Shown here piece by piece: positions 31,843-41,716 of a DNA stretch of 64,000 bases (the stretch's first letter is position 1; each line of letters opens with the position of its first letter). A program made the position numbers and the translations under genes. The stretch is taken from contig NC_018262.1 of assembly GCF_000227135.1 (NCBI RefSeq), forward strand, positions 1,763,502 to 1,827,501. The letters run 5' to 3'. The notes below the pieces were generated by a model. It was not told where the DNA came from. It saw nothing but the letters and a program-made list of their open reading frames with translations, and ran no database searches. This stretch comes from Leishmania donovani. Its lineage: Eukaryota; Euglenozoa; Kinetoplastea; Trypanosomatida; Trypanosomatidae.

Positions 31843-32510
31843 TCCGTCTTTTACTGTGTCGCGTCCATCTCACCCTTTGATGACGGGAGGGGGCAAACAC
31901 ACCCCGGAGTGAGGTATCCCGGATCCACTAGTCTCCTTCACCCTCTGTGTGCATGGGAAGAAGCCAAGCAGCCCCTCCTTCATCCCCTGCCAATGCAGCG
32001 CTGCACTTCCTCTGGTGCTGGCAGGGTCCACGTGCCCACGACGTAGGGAAGCCAGTGCGCTGCATCGCGACGGATGTCGGCGGTGTGTCAGGTCCTGGAT
32101 GGCGTTGCGTCGGAGCGGCCTGCGGCAGTGCCGACGCGTCTGCGCGGCTCCAGCGCATCCGTCACCCGGCCCTCACCACCGCCTGCTGGTGTGGGGAGCC
32201 TGCGCGTAACCCCCCCCCTCTCCGAGGAGGGATGNNNNNNNNNNNNNNNNNNNNNNNNNNNNNNNNNNNNNNNNNNNNNNNGCCTGCGAGGCAGCGGGGG
32301 GGGGGCGGGAGGAGGTCGGTGGAGCTTGAGGCAGGGGGGCCGTGCTCTCGGATGGCTGAGTCGGCGCGTTGCCGCAAAGCGTGTGTGCCGCGCTGCGTCG
32401 CAGGACTCGGTGAGGCCTGTGGCCGGCCAGAGGGCGTGTGTGTGTGTGTGGAGTGGCGTTGACGTCATGGCTGGTGGCAGAGACACGGACGCGTTGACGG
32501 ATAAGAAAAA
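31843..32510 (+). mobile_element. SIDER-like degenerate retroposon, copy 1 (with 47-N gap)
   Basis: Near-identical to 54786-55623, with a constant offset of 22943 from the start to the gap. It ends in a short A-run (AATAAGAAAAA), and its sequence is GC-rich and complex, unlike the T-rich surroundings. It codes for no intact protein. A 3' A-tract, a size of about 0.6-0.7 kb, dispersed copies and location in a presumed 3' UTR fit the SIDER family of Leishmania, derived from ingi/L1Tc-type retroposons; SIDER2 elements are known to destabilise mRNAs. N at 32235-32281 hides about 41 bases, judging by the other copy. Family assignment is from these features, not a search. Confidence 0.65.
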
Positions 32511-34568
32511 CGCTTCTAACGCATCAGCCCTCATGGCTCTAGACATACCTTCTCTCTCTTTTTTCGCGTGCCTTTTTTTTTGATTTTTTTTTGTTTGTCT
32601 GAGGCATTGTTGTTGTTTTCAAGTGGTGGCGTGGCGGCCTTTTTGGCTTATACATAAACGATGATGAGAATTACTTCAGTTATTTGCCTCACCCTCTTAA
32701 TTTCTCTTGCCGTAGAGGACTCGTGTGTTCTTGACGCCGCGCCGCCACCGATATCACCGCTGTTGTCGGTTTTTGTGCTGTTTTGTCGTTGTCGATTTCT
32801 TTTTTCTTTTCGCGGCTCCTGTGCCTGTGAGATCTGTGGCTATGTGCGCAGTGTTGCACAGGGACTGTTCTCTCTCTGTCTGTTACCGTTGTGAGGGTGC
32901 TGCTGACATGTTCGGCGGCGGTGGGTAGGACCTTTACATGCATCTTGAAACGACTTTTTCGTGATTGTATTTGTGTGTGCGCCGCTTAGTATCTTCGTCG
33001 TGAGCACCACAGGAGTCAATCATTCTCTTTCTGCTTGAGTGTTGCATTTATAGGAACGGACGCGGTCAAGTGCATGCTGGTTGACAAACTGCACCATCCC
33101 TCTCTCTTCTCATGCCGCGGCCGCCGTCGCCCCTCTCACTTGCAGCGCTCGTTGTGCTCATGGAAGATGGCGATTTTGTGGCACGCGATGGAGTATGTTG
33201 GCCAGAGGATCAGAAAAAAATTAACGAACGGTAATGAGATCGACTGGAAGAAAGCATGGCAACCCCCCGAGAATCAGAGGTGGGTCGTGTTTGTGTGTGT
33301 GTGCACTCTCACTTTTGAACGCTTTCGGGAATGGTCTTCTCTTATATGATTTTTGTGTGGACGTGGGGTGAAGCTGGAACATACCGAAGCAAAAAGAGAG
33401 GAGAGGTGCAAGCGGCTACATTCACGATACGATTTTCCTCCTCGACCGTTTTTTTTTGTGCGTCTCTTTACCGATCTGTGCATCATTGATGTGGATTTTT
33501 TGCTTTTTGTCTCACGTCTTCGAGCGCCCTTCTCCCGCCGCTGATGGAACTACACCACCTGCTACCCTCATGACTGCGTCCCTGTCACATTCCATCTGTG
33601 CCTTCACCCGCTTGTGGGTTCGCTCACAAGTGCACACACAAAGTATTCAGTGTGCCAACCTCCGCACATTTCTCTTTTAGTTCATCGATCGTCTCTTCCG
33701 TGTCTCGCGAGCGCGGCAGTTCTTTTTTTTTTCGCCTTTTTTATTGTTCTTTTGTTGTTTGTCGTCTTGCGTGCTGTGGTGCAACTGTATGATGGGCAGC
33801 ATCGACCGCAAAAAAGCGTTCATTGCTTTTACAGAGCGGTGCTTTCTCCCTCTCCGATCAAACCTCATCCCCCCTGTTTCTCCCTCCATCCCTATCCCCA
33901 TCAGAGACGGAGACGAGTTTGAACTCATTTTATGAAACTGAGTCGAAGAGGTACGGAAGGTTGGCGCCACCAAGAACGGGAGTGTGTGTGTACCCTTTTC
34001 TCTGTTCTCGCTTCGCTTGTTATTTGCCTTTGTTTTTGTTGTTTTCTGGCGCTGTGGGCTACCATTGTACCCTCCGTCAAGCTTGAAAGAGCATCCCAGA
34101 TGCTTCCCCTGTGTGGCAGTGACCCTCTCTCGAAGCCGCTGCAGTCACACTCACGCTTCACCCAACGCAATAATCCACCAACCCAAACCCTCGTTTTCTC
34201 GTGTGTTGTTGTACTCCCCTCCTAGCGGTCAATTCGCACCGCCGCGGTGACTTTGTCCGTTGATTAAATCCTGTGTCACGGAAACGTGGGAACAACTCTC
34301 TGTGCCTCTTGAGTTTTTGTTTTGAATAGTCTCCTCCACACAAGCCACGCAGCACTGGTTACTCTCTACTGCGACGTGGTGAGGCAGGAAAAGAGGAGGG
34401 TGTACACCTTGCTCAAAGCCGTTCGTCATAGCCGCTGCGTCGCATTGTCACCAACAGGCACGCGCGCATTATGTTCTTTTTTCTTTTCAAGGCTGCTTGC
34501 TTGCTCTCTTTTTTTTTTCGAATAGTGTGTATGTGTGTGTGTGTGGCATTCTGCTTAGATACGAACAC

Positions 34569-34588
34569 ATATATATATATATATATAT
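34569..34588 (+). repeat. (AT)10 dinucleotide run
   Basis: Twenty bases of alternating AT in the gene-free region, unusual in this GC-rich genome. Confidence 0.9.
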
Positions 34589-36328
34589 CAAAAAGCTGCT
34601 TGGATTACGTGAATCAAAGGACTCTCTCCTTCTCTTTCGCATTTTACCTCCATCAAAAACCGACTCTTCATGTGTTTTTTTCTCTCCTAATTCTTCGTGA
34701 TGCTTTTTCTTGTGTGTCTGTGCATGTGTGCTTGATTGTTTCAGTGCTTTCATGCTTTCCTCTCACCTTCTAAATATCCAGTAGTTCTCGCTTCGTCTCC
34801 ATCAATACTCTCACCAAACGCACGCATGCACAGAAAAAAAAATAAAAACAATGGCGCCCGCTGTGGAGATGGGCTGATTGCAATCGAAAGATAGAGAGAG
34901 AAGTAAAATGGCCTGTGAGAGGACACGGAGCAACGAGAGCGGAGAAGAGCCTCAGCGTGAAGAGTGGCACTTGAATGAAAAGGGACGAATGACAGTTTTT
35001 CTTTGTGTGTCTCGCACATGTGAGCGTCTCCTATTACGTCTATTGTGTCTGGTGCCTGTGTCTGGAGAGAAGGGAGTACTCACGATAGCACCGTTCACTA
35101 AACATTACCCACTGTCTGCCTATCTTGTCTTCTGTTTTCGTTTTACGATTTTCATTTTCTTTGCTTCCTTTATTTATTGGTGTATTGTTGACCGCCTCTT
35201 GTCGGCGTAGATGCGATGGTCCCTCACGTGTCTCATCGTGTGCTCTGTGGACGCCTTTTTTCATGCCTTACACGCGAAGGGGGAGGTACGTGTACTGTGT
35301 GTGCTTTGTGGAGAGTTATTTGGGGTGCTTCGGCACCTGAACACAGCGGGAAACGGTCGAAGTTCCGTCAACCTTTCTCCTCAAAAACGCACAAGAGAGT
35401 AACGATAAAGGGTAAGCGTGCAGAAGGCTGCTCAACTTTCCCTCACTGTTGCTGTTTGTCTGCCAGCTTTTCGTTCTCCGGTCACCTCTTTGTGTTCTCA
35501 CTTCTCGCGCCCTCTTCGTGTGCCAAGAATCCACACTCTTACCACACGATTGACAGGAGAAAGCACTGGCCACTCATCATACAAAGAGAGCAAAACAGTA
35601 ACACAGAAAAAAAAGATGCGTGTGTGCGTACATATGCAGGCAAAATGACCGTCGTCAACAGCAGCATGCAAACCAGATGCGAAGGTGGTGGGGCGGGGTG
35701 GGGGTGGGGGGCACATACCAGTCGCCTGAGAGGTGACGCGGCGTTATGTCAAAGTGCGTCTCTTGCCCTCATCCCCCTCTCGCATGCGTTTTTTTTTTCG
35801 CTGTGTCTAATTCTGCATACATCGGGCTCGGGAGCGGTATAGGGAAGGCGCGCAATACACATTTAGTGCTGCGACAATACTGATGCAAACGGGCTGCACT
35901 CGCATTGAAGCCGAGTCCTTGAAATAGCGGCACGCTTGTGCGCGCATGGAAATTTGGAGTCTTCTGCTTTGTTGCTCTTCGATCACCCCTCTCACGTTCA
36001 CCTTACATCTTGGCCCATAACCACGACCGTTTTCTTCGGTAACCCTCTACACCTCTTGTTCTTTGGCGTGAGCATACCACGAATACTCACGGCGATCGCC
36101 CTTGCTGGCAAACAACAGATCGGCAAGCTAAAGCCAACGCTTGACGGGCACTTGGACACGCACACGTGCACGCACAGAGAAAGAGAGAGAGAGAGAAACG
36201 CTTTTCCGACCCCTCTTCTACCCCGTTGTGGTGATACTGTTCAATCTTTTCGGTGTGTGTGGTTTTGCTCGCTTTGCGCCTCTGCAGCGCCAAAAAAGGT
36301 CATTGGCGGATTCTTCCTCGGCGCCAGT

Positions 36329-36559
36329 ATGGAGGCCAACGTCCCGGGAGCGTTTCTGCACAGCCTTATCGGCAAAAACGTGCTTGTGAAGAGCAAGTGG
36401 GGCCCGGTGTACGAGGGTAACCTTGTAAGCTGCGACACATTCATGAACCTGCAGCTGCGCAATGCGGTAGAGCACGCGAAACAGGACACCGAACTGGGTG
36501 AAATGCTGTTGCGCAACAACAACATCCTGTACATCCGTGAGGAGGCTAGTGCGTCTTGA
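36329..36559 (+). CDS. Core spliceosomal protein SmF
   Basis: A 76-residue Sm-fold protein. The N-terminal helix GAFLHSLIGKNV is followed by Sm1 (VLVKSKWGPVYEGNLVSCD, then TFMNLQL) and Sm2 (EMLLRNNNILYIRE). The KWG in strand 2 and the overall length point to SmF rather than LSm6. SmF is one of seven proteins in the ring on U1, U2, U4 and U5 snRNAs and on the spliced leader RNA, so it is needed for trans-splicing here. The frame is open upstream to 35936, but that part translates a UTR-like region; 36329 begins the fold with only a short N-terminal arm (MEANVP), which fits the family. Well supported. Confidence 0.85.
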   Translation: MEANVPGAFLHSLIGKNVLVKSKWGPVYEGNLVSCDTFMNLQLRNAVEHAKQDTELGEMLLRNNNILYIREEASAS

Positions 36560-37584
36560 TAGGCAGCACCATAGGTGCCCTCGGGAGAAATCGCGGTGCT
36601 CCATCGTTGGTAGCACCATCCCCACATGTCTCGAGGGCAGCGGTGAGCGTGTTTCATTAGTGTACAGCACGCTTGATGAGTGGGATACACGAAAACGAGG
36701 CCGGGGGGTCACGACAGTTTTTCTCTGGGATAAAGCAACGGCACCGTTGTCACTGATGAATCGTGGGTCTCTCTGTGATCTGTTGACAACAGGTGCGCGT
36801 GTTTGTTTGCTCTGGTCGCGGAACGCTCTGTATCCGTCCTCGCACATGTATGCTGACGCGTCGGTGTGTGTGGATGCGCCGGCTTATTTTTTTCTGAGAA
36901 CGGAAGGCGGGCATGAGCTTCAGCTCTGAAGGTGCCGTTTAGCCGCAGTCGGTTTTGTAACAAGAACGACAAACATCACTGCAAAAAGGAACTTCAGCGC
37001 GTGCCATTTGCGTGTCGCATTCTCTTGTTTTTGTTTTCTGCTTGTGCGGCTGTCCCTGAGGATGCGTGGGCCGTCCCCGCGAGATGTGTATCCCCTCGGT
37101 CGTGCCTCTCGCGCTGTGCCCGCGAAGCAAAGCGCTACAACCGCAGTGTTGTGTGATTCCTCGTTAGGCGTTGTATGTCTCGTGAGCGCAGAAACAATCA
37201 GCTGGAGAGTTGCATTCACCGGGAGCAGCTGGCGGTTTAGCATGCATAGACGCGCGGCCTTGTGTCTTGTCTTTCACGTCCTTTCCTTCTACCTTGGCAT
37301 CCTTTCCTCTCTTCTGTACACGGCGCATACACGTGCATCAAGAGAACTACTTTGACATCCACTGTGCCGCCAACTCGCTTCCTTCCTTTTCAACAACCTT
37401 TTTGTCACGTAAACACTCTCTTCGAGTCTTGACGCAGCTTCGCACGTCACACATACGCGCACACACGCACGCAAGCACACCATCGCACAATTAAAAATAG
37501 TTGCCGGCCTTGTCTTTCCGGTTTTATTGAAAATACAAGATAAACAAAAAAAAAACACCAGATTTATCATCATCGCAGGCCACC
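36560..37584. other. Spacer between SmF and p23
   Basis: No gene. Pyrimidine-rich at about 37258-37430, an A-run at 37549-37557, and CAG at 37576-37578 shortly before CACCATG of p23. Confidence 0.55.
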
Positions 37585-38184
37585 ATGTCTCACCTTCCGA
37601 TCAAGTGGGCGGAGCGCAAGGACCGCCTGTTCATCACGGTCGAGGCGAGCACCCCCACTGACGTCCAGGTGAACTTCCAGGAGAAAACGGTGTCCATCTC
37701 CGGCAACGGTATCACCGCCAAGGGCAGCCAGCCGCACGCTCTCAAGGATGAGCTGCACCTCCTCAAGGAGATTGTTCCGGAGGAATCGACATTCAAGGTG
37801 CTTGGCATGGCAATTCAGATCTGTGCCATAAAGAAAGAGAAGGGTTACTGGAACCGTCTGGTTGATGAGTCCACCAAGGCCACTAAGAGCTGGCTCTCCG
37901 CCGACTGGAACCTTTGGAAGGACGAGGACGACGAGGCTGAGGAGGTGGCCGCCGCGTCCAACTTCGGCGGGTACGGCGACATGGGTGGCATGGACATGGC
38001 GTCTATGATGGGCGGCATGGGCGGTATGGGTGATATGGACATGGAGTCAATGATGGCCTCCATGGGCAAGGACGCGGGCGGCGATTCCGACGACGAGGAG
38101 CTGGACGACGACGGGGCCGAGATGGCCGACGGCGAGTGCACGGAGGAGGAACCGGCAGCAGACATCAGCGATCTCAACGCGTAA
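37585..38184 (+). CDS. HSP90 co-chaperone p23 (Sba1-type)
   Basis: A 199-residue protein. Residues 1-105 form the CS domain, from PIKWAERKDRLFITVEA through KEKGYWNRLVDE. The following SWLSADWNLWKDEDDE matches the conserved WL...W(K)D(W/E)DDE segment of p23, which contacts the HSP90 N-domain and slows its ATPase. The C-terminus has Gly/Met/Asp repeats (GGMGGMGDMDMESMM) and an acidic tail, as in the trypanosomatid p23 forms and plant p23. It works in the cytosol with HSP90, where p23 can protect against HSP90 inhibitors. Leishmania has two p23 genes (p23A and p23B); I do not choose between them from this alone. The start has a CACCATG context after an AG. A clear call. Confidence 0.88.
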   Translation: MSHLPIKWAERKDRLFITVEASTPTDVQVNFQEKTVSISGNGITAKGSQPHALKDELHLLKEIVPEESTFKVLGMAIQICAIKKEKGYWNRLVDESTKATKSWLSADWNLWKDEDDEAEEVAAASNFGGYGDMGGMDMASMMGGMGGMGDMDMESMMASMGKDAGGDSDDEELDDDGAEMADGECTEEEPAADISDLNA

Positions 38185-39574
38185 GAGAACCGGCCGTCAC
38201 CGTGACATCCCCCCTTATTCGTTTCGTCTCGCACCGTTCTCGGTTCTTTTTTTTTCCGTCACTCTTTTTTTTTTATTTGGTGAGTACGAGTGTGTGCGGA
38301 GAAAAAGAGAGAAAACTTCACTTCGTATGAAGAACGGAAAAAAAAAACGAAAAAGGAGCACGTGATACTGCGTGCGCCGTGCCGAGGAGGAGGTCGCCAT
38401 CAGCGCAGCGCATGTTCGACATCGAGCAAAGGTGCGCGCTGAGGTGATTCCCTTCTTTTTTTACTTTTTAATTTTATTTGGCGTTCAGAAACTGTGCTGA
38501 TAGAAGGAGGAGGAGAGCACTCGTGAGAATCGGTGCATGTGGGAGGGGTGAGTTTTGTGGGATTGTGCATGCATCCTTGAGCCTTTGCATCTGGGTATGA
38601 ACTATGACTGTCGCTGCTAGAAGGAGCCCCTGCAATAGTGCCCACGGCGCCGGCACTCGCGCACATTCTCACAGCCACAAGCCCACCAGGAGCAATGCCT
38701 TTCCTCACTATCTGATTTAAGAAGTCTCTGTGGTAATTTATAGAACAGAAAAACACGTTTGCTTCCTCGATCAGGTGTCGAAACTGTTGTGCCACAGTGC
38801 GTTCAGCGGATCACACCACAAACCTCCACTGAGGCCTCAAGCGCGTCGTGCATGAGAGCTTTTCTTGCGCGTTGCTGTCCCTTGAAAGGCGGCGGCTGCG
38901 TTGCCGCCTTCTTTCTTTTCGGCGCTTTTACAGCGCCTCTCTCTTACCACACTGTACTGTGCATCCTTTGGCTGTCAAACCACCCCACGCATCTCTCTCT
39001 CTCGCTCTGCGGCTTCCGCTTTTTGTTTCATTGCTTGCTCACCTCAAATGCGGTGGTTTTCATCTTGGACCCACCCACATCCCCCTATCTTGCGGGGAGG
39101 GTATACCTCCTCTTGCCCCGTATGGCCAGCGCTACGCTTGTTCTACTCTTTCCGCGTCTACCCTCACGCCTATCCTCTCCCAGAGTGTATGTAAGGAGTG
39201 ACGCTTGCCTCAAAATCCGTTCTCCCTCTCTCGCATTCGTGGAACCCACCCACCCCCACTCGCGCTTCCTCGGTCTGCTTCCATCATCTACCCTTCCTCC
39301 GCGTTTTCCTTCGTCGCCGCACCTTGCTGTGCTTTCTGTCGCTCGTGTGTGTAGCGGTGCACTCGTCATCTTAAGTCTATCTGGCCCCCCTCCTTTTTTT
39401 TTTCGTTCCGTCGATCAACGACGAGCTCCCGCATTTTCACTCTCTTTTTCACCTTCGCATGTTCGTGGTGTCCAGCCTGCCCTCTGGTGTCACGGTGCTC
39501 ATCTCTGTGTCTGTGTGCTTGTGCCCACCAACCACCATTTGCTTGTGTGTCTCATCGTGTAGAGCTCCCCCGTA
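38185..39574. other. Spacer between p23 and the BART gene
   Basis: No gene. 3' UTR-like start, then C/T-rich sequence at about 38930-39480 ending near TAG at 39560-39562 before the ATG. The 267-residue ORF at 38759-39562 is translated pyrimidine-rich sequence. Confidence 0.6.
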
Positions 39575-40147
39575 ATGTCGACAAAGGAAGACACGCCGGC
39601 CTCTCTCGCCTCGGCTGTCGACACGCCGGCCTCTTTACTCGACGCAAAGGCCAGCGCGCTGCTGGAGGAGTTTGATACTTTTTTCTCGCAAGGAAAGAAC
39701 ACCGATCGCCTGCGAAACTTCATCGAAGAAAATGACGACACGCTCGCACTCGTCGCCTCTGAGAGCGAGGTGAACACCAACACAGAGGGTAGTCTGCGAC
39801 TGTATCAACTTTTTCAGAGGTACGTTGCGCTGATCGAGGACATCATCGAAGAATTCGTGGCTACCACGGAGAAGTCGGATGAGTCGATGCTGCGCTTCCT
39901 AGCATCCGCTATTCAGGAAGAGTGGAGGTCCCCGAGCACGGCCTATCGGTGTGTCTGCACTAGCTACATAGCGGCGTCCATGGACTACAAGGACTTTCTC
40001 GAGTTCGCTGAGGATCTGTACAGCGTGACTCATTACCGGATGCACGTGCGCGAAGAAGATAGCAGCGAGGAAGAGGACGGAGAAGAGATAGTCGACAACG
40101 TCGGTGGTGGTGGTGGCTACGGATCCGATGACCCGAGTCTCAACTGA
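39575..40147 (+). CDS. BART (ARL2-binding protein-like) domain protein
   Basis: A 190-residue protein. Residues about 20-155 follow the BART pattern: ALLEEFDTFFSQGKNTDRLRNFIEEN, then LYQLFQRYVALIEDIIEEFV and MDYKDFLEFAEDLYS, as in ARL2BP and the related ciliary protein CFAP36/CCDC104. BART domains bind ARL2/ARL3 GTPases, which act in tubulin folding and flagellar cargo release. N-terminal TPASLLDA-type repeats (DTPASL twice) and a C-terminal acidic, Gly-rich tail (SSEEEDGEE, then GGGGGYG) are disordered. Flagellar or cytosolic location is inferred from the family. Single copy; the start follows a TAG about 12 bases upstream. Confidence 0.6.
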   Translation: MSTKEDTPASLASAVDTPASLLDAKASALLEEFDTFFSQGKNTDRLRNFIEENDDTLALVASESEVNTNTEGSLRLYQLFQRYVALIEDIIEEFVATTEKSDESMLRFLASAIQEEWRSPSTAYRCVCTSYIAASMDYKDFLEFAEDLYSVTHYRMHVREEDSSEEEDGEEIVDNVGGGGGYGSDDPSLN

Positions 40148-41716
40148 GGTGTGATGTGCGGTTGAAAATGCTACGTGGCAACTGCCTCTCTCCTTTTTCT
40201 TCCTCCTCGTCCCCCCGCCAAGCGACGACTTCGTCTTTATTGTGTGCATTTACTTTGATGAACATCCCTCTTCACGCCTGCACGCTTTCTTTCGTTGTTT
40301 GTTGGTGTCTGTTTGTGCTGTCTCTCTCTCTCTCTCGCACACAAGTCATATGTGCACAGAACTGTTGTACGCACCATATCTTGTCGCTCGAGGATCTGGT
40401 GGTCACCCTCACTCATTTCTCTTTCTCTTCCTTCGTCCTCCCCTCTTCCGGTCATTCGGGTTTTCTGGTTTACGGTGGGCGAAGCTCGACAAGGAAAAAC
40501 CATTGTGTGCATGCATAAAGATCATCCACGTTACTGTGTGGGGCCAACGACGCATTCGCCCTGGAAACGACAGGCCCGCACCTCTCTCTCCCTCGTTGTA
40601 TCAGTGAGCATGCGCCCTCCATCTTGAGTCGAGCACGGCTTTGTCTGCACGACTTCATGATTGCGTCCGACGCTACGGGCACCTTCTTAGTTCGCTTTCT
40701 CTCCTTTTATATCGTTCTTGCTCTTCGTGTGAACATCATTTCTCGTCACATTTTTTTTTTTGATTTAATGCTGGCCTTTTTGCTCTATGGAAGTGAGCGC
40801 CTCATCGCCGTTTTTGTATGGAGGATAAAACGAAACGCCGGCGAGTGACGGCTCTTTGCGTTCATCAATAGAAGAGCGAGAGGGGTGGGGAGGGCAAACG
40901 GGCACGATGACAGCGTGTATGCGACTACGCACAGAGAATGACTTCGGTTGAAAAAAAATGAAAGTGAATAACAGTAGCCGCCTTATAGCTGCATTGGCCT
41001 GTATTCCTCTCTCCGATGCCTCCTTTCGCTTTTATACATCTTTGAAAGTGGCCGTTGTAGTGATCGTCGTCATCTCCGATGGGCAGCACAATCTTCGACT
41101 CAGCCAGTGGTGCTCTCTCCCTCTAACCCTCCCCCACCTCCACTACCCCCGCCCCTCACTCACTTTCTCTTTCTCGGCGTTCATATGCATGATAGAACGG
41201 GAGAAGTTCATGTTGACCTGAAAACGAGCCGTGTTTTGGTGTGCGGTTCACAGAAGAGAGCGGCAGCTCAGGCATGCCGGCGTGAATCGACCTGGTGAGG
41301 GGTGCTCGTTGCTTTGACGTATCTGTAGGCCTGGCACCATCCCGGAGCTGAAAGGAACGAAGAAAAAAAAAACAGAAGAATGTAGCTGCCTAGCAACTGA
41401 TTACAATGAGCGCATTCACTCGCGACTCCCTACGTCTACGTCTGCGTAGTTTGTGAGCCGCCCACCTCTGCATGTGGTTGATGTTTTTTTTTTCTCGGTC
41501 GAAGATGTGGGCCCTATCGGCTTCCCTCTCTCCTGGCGTCCCTATCTGCAATCATTTGCCGCAGCTACAACGACTGGCACCGATGCCCTCTTTGGGCTCC
41601 TGCAGTTGCCCTTCATGTAACATAGTAGGCGTTGCTGCGCCGACGCACGTCAGAGACTAGTTGCGCGCTCAATCATTGTCGTTTTTTTTCGGGGGTCGTC
41701 CACAGCTGCCCTAACC
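40148..41716. other. Spacer before the 1483-residue gene
   Basis: No supported gene. Contains pyrimidine tracts (for example at about 40315-40345 and 41100-41185) and an acceptor-like T-run with CAG at 41682-41705. Confidence 0.55.
41682..41705 (+). promoter_or_regulatory. Likely spliced-leader acceptor for the 1483-residue gene
   Basis: Eight T at 41682-41689, then CCACAG ending at 41705, eleven bases before the ATG at 41717. Confidence 0.45.

Larger units (their letters stand above)
30874..36328. other. 5.4 kb gene-free region downstream of the CCCH gene, containing a SIDER-like repeat
   Basis: Apart from the repeat at 31843-32510, it has T-rich and pyrimidine-rich sequence, (AT)10 at 34569-34588 and many short ORFs with no family resemblance. 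Probably a very long 3' UTR of the CCCH gene plus the 5' region of SmF. Confidence 0.6.

Noticed and set aside
31918..31932. GGATCCACTAGT looking like a cloning-vector polylinker
   Set aside because: The same 12 bases occur at the matching place in the second repeat copy 23 kb away, with genomic repeat on both sides, so it is part of the element and not vector.
33035..33349. 104-residue ORF with a charged, helical middle part
   Set aside because: Ends in translated GT repeat, no family resemblance, and lies in a long UTR-like region.
38759..39562. 267-residue + strand ORF before the BART gene
   Set aside because: Mostly translated pyrimidine-rich sequence ending at the splice-acceptor region of the next gene.
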